A stretch of 32,802 nt of DNA, taken from contig JAAWNJ010000014.1 of assembly GCA_022798895.1 (NCBI GenBank), positions 1-32,802 of the forward strand, given 5' to 3'. Each line of letters starts with the position of its first letter. Position 1 is the stretch's first letter. Positions 24,621 through 31,958 of the stretch are shown here, piece after piece. The translations under genes were made by a program, and so were the position numbers. Source of the stretch: Clostridia bacterium. GTDB lineage: Bacteria; Bacillota; Clostridia; TANB77; CAG-508. The notes beneath the pieces are model-generated. The model did not search any database. It saw only the letters and a list, made by a program, of their open reading frames with translations, and had not been told where the DNA came from.

Positions 24621-24693
24621 GTGCATGTAGCTTAAATGATAGAGCGCCCAATTGTCACTTGGGAGGGTGGGGGTTCAAGTCCCGTCATGCACG
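24621..24693 (+). tRNA. tRNA-Asp (anticodon GTC)
   Basis: Acceptor GTGCATG/CATGCAC, D-arm GCTTAAATGATAGAGC, anticodon stem CCCAA/TTGGG around TTGTCAC (anticodon GTC), T-loop TTCAAGT. No CCA is encoded, unlike the Ser and Arg tRNAs here. The T-stem (GGGGG/CCCGT) has one G-G mismatch and one G-T pair, so it is less regular than usual. Confidence 0.85.
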
Positions 24694-24697
24694 TCAT

Positions 24698-24727
24698 GAG
24701 AAGTAGTTAATTCTACTTCTCTTTTTT
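24698..24727 (+). terminator. Terminator of tRNA-Asp
   Basis: GAGAAGTAG/CTACTTCTC, 6-base loop, then TTTTTT, five bases after the tRNA. Confidence 0.85.
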
Positions 24728-24793
24728 ATCTTCTAAAATCTTTAAAACTTTCTTAATTTCACATTTTCCAAGCTATTCTCCCACTATTTTACA

Positions 24794-24822
24794 TTGACAA
24801 ATGCCTATTCTAAGTATACAAT
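24794..24822 (+). promoter_or_regulatory. Strong sigma-A promoter of the activase gene
   Basis: Perfect TTGACA, 17-base spacer, TACAAT. The start is predicted near 24829, leaving a leader of about 175 bases before the ATG at 25005. Confidence 0.8.
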
Positions 24823-24828
24823 AAAGGG

Positions 24829-25004
24829 TATCAATTTAAGATGAATACTAAATAAATTTTATCATATAAAAACGAACTAACAAAATCTAAAAAGCAAAGC
24901 TTTTAAGATTTTGTAATATTCGTAATAACTATCTTCTACGTCAATTGCTTACGCAATTTCCTAGAATATAGAAATAGGACATAAAAAGGAGCGCGAAGTT
25001 TTTT
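24829..25004 (+). promoter_or_regulatory. Structured 5' leader of the activase gene
   Basis: Two stems stand out: a 15-bp stem (CAAAATCTAAAAAGC with 24899-24913, one mismatch, 3-base loop) and a second with an outer CTATCTTCTA/TAGAATATAG and inner AATTGC/GCAATT (24929-24971). AAGGAG follows, about 13 bases from the ATG. The layout suggests an RNA regulator, but it matches no riboswitch class I know. Confidence 0.4.
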
Positions 25005-26054
25005 ATGAGCAAATTATTACATGTTGGTTTAGATGTAGGCTCTACCACTGTAAAAATCGTCATTATGGACGAAAATTTAAATGAGCTATATTCTGATTAT
25101 CAAAGACACTTTTCAGATACTAAAAATACAGTATGCAAAGTATTAGAAAATTTAGCTACTCAATATTCTGACCATGAATTTAGCATTGCTTTAACAGGTT
25201 CAGGAGCAATGAGTGCTGCCAAATTTTTAGATTTGCCTTTTATTCAAGAGGTAGTTTCTTGCAAACGTAGTGTTGAAAAATATATTCCTGAAACAGATGT
25301 AGTTATTGAACTTGGTGGAGAAGATGCTAAAATCATTTATTTTGATAAATCTATTGAGCAACGTATGAATGGAACTTGTGCAGGTGGCACAGGTGCTTTT
25401 ATCGATCAAATGGCTTCTTTACTACATACAGACCCTACAGGACTAAATGAACTTGCCAAAAATCATAAAATGCTTTACCCTATTGCTTCTCGTTGTGGTG
25501 TTTTTGCTAAAACGGATGTACAACCTCTTCTAAATGAGGGAGCTGCAAAAGAAGATATCGCTGCTTCCATTTTTCAAGCAGTTGTTAATCAAACCATTAG
25601 TGGGTTAGCTTGTGGCAGACCAATTCGTGGTAATGTTGCCTTTTTAGGTGGTCCTTTAAATTACTTATCTGAACTTCGTACTCGTTTTATTGAAACCTTG
25701 CATTTAACAGAAGAACAAATTATTATCCCAGCAGAAGCCCATTTGTTAGTTGCAAAGGGTGCTGCGCTTGATTCTATTTATTCTAGTCATCCAATTACAG
25801 TTGAAAAGTTAAGAGCAAAAATAGAGATGTTAAAAGTATCTCATGATGATACTTCACATCCTTTATCCCCTTTATTTTCTATTGATGCAGAATATCAAGA
25901 ATTTAAAGAAAGACATGATAAAGAAACTGTTAAAAAAGGAGATTTAAAATCTTATGAAGGTGACTGCTTTGTAGGAATTGACGCTGGTTCTACTACCACA
26001 AAGTTAGTAGTAATTGACCCAGACCGGTACTCTTCTTTATTCTCTCTATGGTAG
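25005..26054 (+). CDS. 2-hydroxyacyl-CoA dehydratase activase, N-terminal part (frameshifted)
   Basis: First 350 codons of a very large activase. It has an ASKHA (BadF/BadG/HgdC) ATPase domain: LLHVGLDVGSTTVKIVIMDE, the cluster cysteine motif NGTCAGGTGAFIDQMA and a second phosphate-binding start FVGIDAGSTTTKLVVIDP near its end. Such proteins use ATP to push an electron into 2-hydroxyacyl-CoA dehydratases or related enzymes in anaerobic amino-acid fermentation. The frame ends in a foreign tail (DRYSSLFSLW) because of one extra C near 26024-26025; removing it joins the frame to the ORF at 26014-29334. The true protein would be about 1,440 residues, the normal length for this family. It may be a real mutation or a sequencing error. 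Confidence 0.85.
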   Translation: MSKLLHVGLDVGSTTVKIVIMDENLNELYSDYQRHFSDTKNTVCKVLENLATQYSDHEFSIALTGSGAMSAAKFLDLPFIQEVVSCKRSVEKYIPETDVVIELGGEDAKIIYFDKSIEQRMNGTCAGGTGAFIDQMASLLHTDPTGLNELAKNHKMLYPIASRCGVFAKTDVQPLLNEGAAKEDIAASIFQAVVNQTISGLACGRPIRGNVAFLGGPLNYLSELRTRFIETLHLTEEQIIIPAEAHLLVAKGAALDSIYSSHPITVEKLRAKIEMLKVSHDDTSHPLSPLFSIDAEYQEFKERHDKETVKKGDLKSYEGDCFVGIDAGSTTTKLVVIDPDRYSSLFSLW

Positions 26055-29000
26055 CAATAAGGGAAATCCTTTACAAAGTGTTATTAATATGCTCAAAAAA
26101 TTATATAGCGAGAAACCTAAAAAAGCAGTTATCCGTTATAGCGGAGTTACAGGATATGGAGAAAAATTAATTCAGTCTGCCTTAAATGTAGATTTAAATG
26201 AAATTGAAACAATTGCCCACTATACTGCTGCAAAACAATTTATGCCTAATGTTACTAGTATTGTAGACATTGGTGGTCAAGATATGAAGTATATTCGTAT
26301 GAAAAAAGGTGCAATTGATAATATTATGCTAAATGAAGCTTGTTCTTCTGGTTGCGGTTCTTTTATTGAGACTTTTGCTAAGAGTTTAAATCTATCTATT
26401 GAAGAGTTTGTAAACTCTGCTTTAGAAGCTAGAAAACCAGTGGATTTAGGCTCTCGTTGTACAGTATTTATGAACTCTAAAATTAAACAAGCCCAAAAGG
26501 AAGGTTATAGCGTAGGAGATATTTCAGCAGGACTTTCTTATTCTGTTATTAAAAATGCAATTCAAAAGGTAATGAAGGTAAGAGACGTTAAGAGTTTAGG
26601 TGCACATATTGTGGTACAAGGTGGTACTTTCTATAATGATGCCGTTCTTCGAGCTTTTGAACTCATTGTAGGAAGAAATGTAGTAAGACCTGATATTGCA
26701 GGCTTAATGGGTGCTTATGGTGTTGCTTTACTTTCTAAAGAACAATATGAAGCAAATCTAGATATGGAATATGTATCAACACTTGCTGATTTAGAAAGCT
26801 TAGATAAATTAGAAATTAGTATTTCACATGTTCGTTGTAATGGTTGTGAAAATCATTGCTTATTAACCATTAACAAATTCAATAATGGTTCTCAATATAT
26901 TTCTGGTAACCGCTGTGAGAAGGGTGCTGGTGGTGTAGGGGAACACAAAGACTTACCAAATATTATGAAGTATAAATATGAAAGGCTATTTAGCTATACT
27001 CCTTTAGAAGAAAAAGATGCTCCTCGTGGAACTATTGGCATTCCTAGAGTATTAAATATGTATGAAGATTACCCTTTCTGGTTTACCTTCCTAACTAATC
27101 TAGGATTTCGTGTAATTCTATCAGAAAAGAGTAATCGTAAAACATATGAAAAAGGTATGGAAAGTATGCCTTCTGAGTCTGTTTGCTTCCCTGCTAAACT
27201 TTCTCATGGTCATATTATTGGCTTAATTAAACAAGGTGTTAAAACAATTTTTTATCCTTGTATGCCATATTCTAGAAAAGAATATGAAAAAGCAGATAAT
27301 CACTATAACTGCCCTATCGTTATTTCCTATTCTGAAGTACTAAAAAACAATGTGGAAGAAATAAAAGAAAAAGATATCAAGTTCTTAAATCCATTTCTGC
27401 CTTTTGAACCAAAGACTTTAACTGAAACAATTTTAGAATTGCCTGAATTTGAAGAATATCATTTTACCAAAAAGGAATTACTTGAGGCTAGCCAAAAAGC
27501 GGAAGCAGAATATCAAAACTTTAAAGAAGATATCCGTAAAAAAGGACAAGAAGTTTTAGATTACATAGAAAAAACAAATAGCAAAGGTATTGTCTTAGCG
27601 GGTCGTCCTTATCATACAGACCCTGAAGTAAATCATGGTATTGATACCTTAATTACAAGTCTTGGGCTTTGCGTTTTGACAGAAGATTCTATTTCTAACT
27701 TGTCACAAGTTAAACGTCCTATTCGTGTAGTAGATCAATGGGTATATCATGCAAGACTATATGCTGCAGCTGATTTTGTAGGCAAACATCCTGCTTTAGA
27801 ATTAGTTCAACTAAATTCTTTTGGTTGTGGAGTAGATGCTGTTACAACTGACCAAGTGGAAGAAATACTAAATAGTTTTGGTAAGATGTATACTTTAATT
27901 AAAATAGACGAGATTAATAACTTAGGAGCTGTTCGTATTCGTATTCGTTCCTTACTTGCTAGTATGAAAAAACGTGAGATAAATCAAGAATTAAAACAGG
28001 GCGATGGAAATTATGAGCAACATAAAGAAACCTTTACAAAAGAAATGAAAAAAGACTATACTATCCTAATTCCACAAATGGCTCCTATTCATTTTGATTT
28101 AATTGAAGCTGCCATGTCTTCTTCTGGATATCATGTAGAATTACTAAGAGAATGCACTCCACATACTGTAGAAACAGGACTAAAATATGTAAATAATGAT
28201 GCTTGTTACCCATCTATTTTAACTACTGGTCAAATGATAGAAGCATTAGAATCTGGAAAATATGACTTGAATAAAACTGCTTTAATTATGTCACAAACAG
28301 GTGGTGGTTGTAGAGCTACTAACTATATTGGATTTATTCGTAAGGCATTAAAAGATGCTGGCTTTCCTAATATACCAGTTATTTCTTTCAATGTGGTGGG
28401 TATGGAAAAAATGCCTGGATTTAAACTTACCATCCCTTTAATTGAAAGATTGCTAAAAGTACTAGTTTATGCAGATTTATTGCAGAAAATGCTTACGAAA
28501 AATAGGGCATATGAAGTGCATAAAAGTGAAACTCAAGCTCTATTTGATGGCTGGATGATAAAGTGTAAAAAGTTAATTGAGAAATCTACTTTGAAAGAAT
28601 TTAAAGCTAGTATATACGAAATTGTAAATGATTTTGAAAAAATAGAGTTAGATACATCTGTAGAAAAGCCTAAAGTTGGTATTGTGGGAGAAGTTTTAAT
28701 TAAATATCATCCTTTTGGTAACAATTTTGTAGCTGATAAATTAGAAGAAGAAGGCGCAGAAGTAATCTTACCTGATTTTATGGGATTTATTAAATTTATT
28801 GCTACCCATAAAATTACTTTTAATCAATTAATTAAGACAAATAAGATGTCATCTAAGCTATTTAAAGCAGCCATTAAATTAATTGATATTTTAGAAAAAG
28901 ATGTTATTATTGCACTTAAAACTTCTAAAAAAGGCTATTTATTACCTTGTAATATTTTTGAACTAGAAACTAAGGTAAAAGATGTATTATCTATTGGTAA

Positions 29001-29334
29001 CCAAACTGGTGAGGGCTGGTTCTTAACAGCTGAAATGATAGAATATATTGAACATGGTATTCCAAATATCGTCTGTGTACAACCTTTTGCTTGTTTGCCA
29101 AACCATGTTGTGGGAAAAGGTGTTATTAAAACCATTCGCTCTTTATATCCAGAAGCCAACATTTCTCCTATTGATTATGACCCTGGTGCTAGTGAAGCTA
29201 ACCAGACAAACAGAATTAAGTTATTAATGACTGTTGCAAAAGATAACCTAGCTAAACAACAAAAGGAAAGAAAGGCCTTGGAGAAAGAAAATGCAGAAAT
29301 AACATCTGACAAAAAAGAAAAGGTTGAAAAATAA
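26014..29334 (+). CDS. 2-hydroxyacyl-CoA dehydratase activase, main part (frameshifted)
   Basis: The remaining roughly 1,100 codons. The second ASKHA domain continues (VIRYSGVTGYGEKLIQSAL, IVDIGGQDMKYIRMKKGAID, cluster motif EACSSGCGSFIETFAKSL). Then comes the DUF2229/DUF2229-like and CoA-dehydratase-subunit-like region, with VRCNGCENHCLLTINKFNNG and CEKGAGG cysteines, PCMPYSRKE, NSFGCGVDAVTTDQV and SQTGGGCRATNYIGFIRKAL. The track start at 26014 is a TTG in the slipped frame and is not a natural start: the true first residues in this frame are about TGTLLYSLYG. The lysine-rich C-terminal tail (about the last 25 residues) is typical. A terminator follows at 29350. Not proven to be expressed as one protein. 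Confidence 0.88.
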   Translation: MTQTGTLLYSLYGSNKGNPLQSVINMLKKLYSEKPKKAVIRYSGVTGYGEKLIQSALNVDLNEIETIAHYTAAKQFMPNVTSIVDIGGQDMKYIRMKKGAIDNIMLNEACSSGCGSFIETFAKSLNLSIEEFVNSALEARKPVDLGSRCTVFMNSKIKQAQKEGYSVGDISAGLSYSVIKNAIQKVMKVRDVKSLGAHIVVQGGTFYNDAVLRAFELIVGRNVVRPDIAGLMGAYGVALLSKEQYEANLDMEYVSTLADLESLDKLEISISHVRCNGCENHCLLTINKFNNGSQYISGNRCEKGAGGVGEHKDLPNIMKYKYERLFSYTPLEEKDAPRGTIGIPRVLNMYEDYPFWFTFLTNLGFRVILSEKSNRKTYEKGMESMPSESVCFPAKLSHGHIIGLIKQGVKTIFYPCMPYSRKEYEKADNHYNCPIVISYSEVLKNNVEEIKEKDIKFLNPFLPFEPKTLTETILELPEFEEYHFTKKELLEASQKAEAEYQNFKEDIRKKGQEVLDYIEKTNSKGIVLAGRPYHTDPEVNHGIDTLITSLGLCVLTEDSISNLSQVKRPIRVVDQWVYHARLYAAADFVGKHPALELVQLNSFGCGVDAVTTDQVEEILNSFGKMYTLIKIDEINNLGAVRIRIRSLLASMKKREINQELKQGDGNYEQHKETFTKEMKKDYTILIPQMAPIHFDLIEAAMSSSGYHVELLRECTPHTVETGLKYVNNDACYPSILTTGQMIEALESGKYDLNKTALIMSQTGGGCRATNYIGFIRKALKDAGFPNIPVISFNVVGMEKMPGFKLTIPLIERLLKVLVYADLLQKMLTKNRAYEVHKSETQALFDGWMIKCKKLIEKSTLKEFKASIYEIVNDFEKIELDTSVEKPKVGIVGEVLIKYHPFGNNFVADKLEEEGAEVILPDFMGFIKFIATHKITFNQLIKTNKMSSKLFKAAIKLIDILEKDVIIALKTSKKGYLLPCNIFELETKVKDVLSIGNQTGEGWFLTAEMIEYIEHGIPNIVCVQPFACLPNHVVGKGVIKTIRSLYPEANISPIDYDPGASEANQTNRIKLLMTVAKDNLAKQQKERKALEKENAEITSDKKEKVEK

Positions 29335-29349
29335 TAAATATACTAAAAT

Positions 29350-29381
29350 AGCCATTTCTTCGATTAAAGAAATGGCTTTTG
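29350..29381 (+). terminator. Terminator of the activase gene
   Basis: AGCCATTTCTT/AAGAAATGGCT with a 6-base loop and TTTT after it. Confidence 0.75.
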
Positions 29382-29447
29382 CTATATATATTTTTTTAGT
29401 AATATGAATATATTCTGATTTGTTTCAATATTATTCTTAATTTACTT

Positions 29448-29720
29448 TTATACTAATTTTTTTACCTCTTCTATTTCAACTCCATTTTGTGTTATTCTTC
29501 CCTGTATTGAAATAAAGTTACCTTGTTGCAAATTTCGATAAATCCAATCTGCTATTTCGTCATAGGCATATCCTCTTACTATTTGTCCTTTTTCTATTTC
29601 TAAATCTAAAAGAACAATTGATGTATGCTTTTTACTTAAACTTTTTGTATTGGAGTTATATATAAACTTAAAATCTATTTTATTTTTGATAGTTCCACTT
29701 AAAAAACATAAATTTATCAT
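29448..29720 (-). CDS. Small OB-fold (SSB/PriB-like) protein downstream of the DGR template
   Basis: A 90-residue protein that fits one OB-fold: INLCFLSGTIKNKIDFKFIY, then SIVLLDLEIEKGQIVRGYAY, helix DEIADWIYRNLQQG, and NFISIQGRITQNGVEIEEV. The alternating strands with a central helix and the G-x-I/L-x-x-x-I-x-F start are like single-stranded DNA-binding proteins. It is the last same-strand gene after the DGR target, accessory gene, RT and TR, starting about 250 bases beyond the TR. It may be part of the DGR as a single-strand or cDNA-binding helper. The RBS is a GGAAAGG-like box 5 to 10 bases upstream. The intervening stretch 29721-29970 shows no other gene. Role inferred from context. Confidence 0.6.
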   Translation of the reverse strand: MINLCFLSGTIKNKIDFKFIYNSNTKSLSKKHTSIVLLDLEIEKGQIVRGYAYDEIADWIYRNLQQGNFISIQGRITQNGVEIEEVKKLV

Positions 29721-29970
29721 AGTTTTACCTTTCCTCTATACTATAGCTTAATCTTTCTATTTTCTTCATCTATCTAATTTATCTTCTAAAATTAAAGCAT
29801 AAAATTTATATATTCTATTTTAAAATTAAAATCTACTAATATAAATTTCATTGATACCTATTTACCTAAAAAGTTTTATCAAACTTTCTTTGGAGGGAAT
29901 AAATCTCTTTAATACTAATACTTATCATGGAATATATTCCTTAAAATATATTATCTAGACTTAGCATTAG

Positions 29971-30110
29971 AGTGGACGGAAGGAATTGTTGGCATTGTTG
30001 TTGGTCGTAGTATTGTTGTTGCGATTAGACGTAGTGTTATTGCTGTTGTTGTAATTACCTCCCCTATTAACACAAGGGTTACTATTGCTACTATTCGTGT
30101 TAGTAGAATT
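29971..30110 (-). repeat. DGR template repeat (TR)
   Basis: 140 bp that aligns without gaps to 31981-32120. On the minus strand it reads as an Asn-rich sequence: 20 AAT or AAC codons can be counted in the target's frame (for example NRNNNTTTNNNANNSFRP). Adenine-rich AAY codons are the substrate of adenine mutagenesis in DGRs. The 3' end carries TTCCTTCCGTCCACT, identical in both repeats, as expected for the initiation-of-homology side. It begins 18 bases after the RT stop codon and is not itself a protein-coding gene. Confidence 0.95.
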
Positions 30111-30127
30111 TGATTTATCCCCATTTT

Positions 30128-31186
30128 TTATGGTATATAAAATAACTTTTGATTTAAATTATTTGTATCTGCTATCTTTATATATCCCATATGTCCACAT
30201 AAATACCTTTTGGCGTCTTTACTGCTCATCTTTCCTCTTTTTATATTGTATTCCATTTCTCTTATTTTCTTCTTTAGCTTTCTTTTTCCTCTATCTCGTA
30301 TCTTTAATCTATATTCATTAATTTTATAGCCACAAAAGTTAATCCCTTGTTTACTTTTAAAAATTTGTGTTTTTTCATTTAATTCTAGTTCTAAATTTTC
30401 TTCCAAAAACTCCTTTATTTTTCCTAAACACATTTTGGCTTCTTGTTTGTTTTTTACAAATAAGATAGAATCATCTAAATAGCGAAAATAGTATCTAATC
30501 CTTAACTCATGTTTTATATATTGATCTAACTCATTTAAATAAATATTGGCAAATAACTGTGAAGTATAATTTCCTATTGGTAATCCCTTTCTCTTTCTAT
30601 TTAACTCTTTTTTATTTAACATTGTTTGTTTTTCTTCTTGTGTACAATTAGAATAAATAATCTCTTGTAAAAGCCATAATACTTTCTTATCAGTTATCTT
30701 TCTTTTTAAAATATGAAATAAAATATCTTTATCAATATGATCAAAATATTTTCTAATATCCATTTTTAAAACATAGTATTCTTTCCAAGTATTTTTACAA
30801 TGTTTCATTGCTTTTTGCACATCTAAAGCTGCCTTGTGCATTCCTCTATTTTGAATGCAAGCATAAGTATGATAAATGAGACTTTTTTCAAAATATTCTT
30901 TTAAGAAATTGTCTACGACAAACCTATGCACAATTCTATCTATGTACCTACTTTTCTCTATTCTTCGTAATTTTGGTTCTGTTACATAAAATGTAGTATA
31001 TCCGCCATGTCTATATGTGCCAATTTTTAATCTCTCATATAACCACCAAATATATTCTTCTTGCTTTAGATTAAATAAAATTACTTCTTCTCGATAGCCT
31101 TTTCCTTTTCTACTTAACAAATGAGCTTTCATTAGATTTTCATAAGTTAATTTCTTATCAAACTCATTTCTTATCGTTTTTGGCAT
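30128..31186 (-). CDS. Diversity-generating retroelement reverse transcriptase
   Basis: A 352-residue RT. Motifs in order: RIEKSRYIDRIVHRFVVDNF (RT motif 2 region), YYVLKMDIRKYFDHID (catalytic Asp of motif A), GLPIGNYTSQLFANIYLNEL (motif 4 with the DGR hallmark IGNxxSQ in place of QG), and YFRYLDDSILFV (catalytic YLDD). The C-terminal GKRKLKKKIREMEYNIKRGK is basic, as in the thumb of other DGR RTs. It copies the TR RNA with errors at adenines; the cDNA then replaces the VR. The start at 31186 overlaps the end of the accessory gene by 23 bases, with GGAGGA about 10 bases upstream inside that gene, so translation is probably coupled. Confidence 0.96.
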   Translation of the reverse strand: MPKTIRNEFDKKLTYENLMKAHLLSRKGKGYREEVILFNLKQEEYIWWLYERLKIGTYRHGGYTTFYVTEPKLRRIEKSRYIDRIVHRFVVDNFLKEYFEKSLIYHTYACIQNRGMHKAALDVQKAMKHCKNTWKEYYVLKMDIRKYFDHIDKDILFHILKRKITDKKVLWLLQEIIYSNCTQEEKQTMLNKKELNRKRKGLPIGNYTSQLFANIYLNELDQYIKHELRIRYYFRYLDDSILFVKNKQEAKMCLGKIKEFLEENLELELNEKTQIFKSKQGINFCGYKINEYRLKIRDRGKRKLKKKIREMEYNIKRGKMSSKDAKRYLCGHMGYIKIADTNNLNQKLFYIP

Positions 31187-31658
31187 AGTATTTAATTAGT
31201 CCTCCTAATATTTTTCCTATTTCTGTTATTTTACTTATTGCTATTTGAAATTTCTTCTCATCTATCCATTTATTCTTTAACATAATCCTTAAATAAATTC
31301 TCTGGCAATTTAGACTTACATCTATCTTATTCAAATAATTCATTTTATTTTTTTCTTTCACTTTCGGTATATATAGAGTATTTTCTAGCATCTCATACAT
31401 GGATACTTTATATTCATTACAATATACAATATATGCTACATCTAGCCTTGCCAACTTTTCCAAATAATATTCTATTCTTGTTTCTGGAATTCCTATTTTA
31501 CAAACTTCCTTTTTGAAACAAATACATTTTAGCCCTAGTTGTTTATTCAAAAAAACTGCATCTTTCCCTGTTGCTACATAAAATGGACCTAACTTTACAA
31601 ATACTATTTTTTCTTTATCTTTTTCCTTTAAAATTTCTAACATATTACTAAAACTCAT
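31164..31658 (-). CDS. DGR accessory protein: MutS-domain-I-like plus Avd-like helical bundle
   Basis: A 164-residue protein in two parts. Residues about 17-85 (IVFVKLGPFYVATGKDAVFL, GIPETRIEYYLEKLARLD) resemble the N-terminal mismatch-recognition domain I of MutS, whose pattern is GxFYE...DA...GIP...YL.KL. Residues about 105-160 (YLNKIDVSLNCQRIYLRIML, KITEIGKILGGLIKYY) form helices like the Avd four-helix bundle. MutS-like (MSL) and Avd proteins are known DGR accessories: Avd binds the RT and the TR RNA. The fusion suggests both functions in one protein. It is the gene before the RT and overlaps it. Confidence 0.8.
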   Translation of the reverse strand: MSFSNMLEILKEKDKEKIVFVKLGPFYVATGKDAVFLNKQLGLKCICFKKEVCKIGIPETRIEYYLEKLARLDVAYIVYCNEYKVSMYEMLENTLYIPKVKEKNKMNYLNKIDVSLNCQRIYLRIMLKNKWIDEKKFQIAISKITEIGKILGGLIKYYAKNDKK

Positions 31659-31659
31659 C

Positions 31660-31958
31660 TTTTATTCACACCTTTCTAATTTTGGCGCATTTTCATGTCT
31701 GCAAGCAAAACTTGCAAACACGAAAAAAGCGCCATGCTAGTGGCGCCACGCTAGTGAAAAATTGAAATTTCTTTTCGTTTCACTCAAGACTTTTCAATTT
31801 TTCACTATTAGCGTATCTTCGATTCGCTATATATTCTTTTTAATTTGGAAAAACCTTTCCTTTTTTTCTTTTTCGATTTTACGTAAACCAGCATACAGTA
31901 TTTACAATTGCCTTTCGGCAATTGCATAAGTTATCTGTAGTTCACTTCGTTCACACAG
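31660..31958 (-). other. Hairpin-rich spacer between the DGR target and accessory genes
   Basis: No ORF of note. Contains a 16-bp perfect inverted repeat (TAGTGAAAAATTGAAA at 31752-31767 with 31792-31807), a GCAAG/CTTGC stem near 31701, a GTGGCGCCAC palindrome, and the GAAA-loop hairpin at 31905-31924. None is followed by a T-run on the minus strand, so plain terminators are unlikely. Confidence 0.6.
31905..31924 (-). promoter_or_regulatory. GAAA-tetraloop hairpin downstream of the VR
   Basis: On the minus strand CAATTGCC, loop GAAA, GGCAATTG: a perfect 8-bp stem with a GNRA loop, 56 bases past the VR end. In the Bordetella phage DGR a short hairpin or cruciform with a GRNA-type loop just after the VR aids target-site recognition. 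The distance here is longer, so the role is a guess. Confidence 0.5.
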
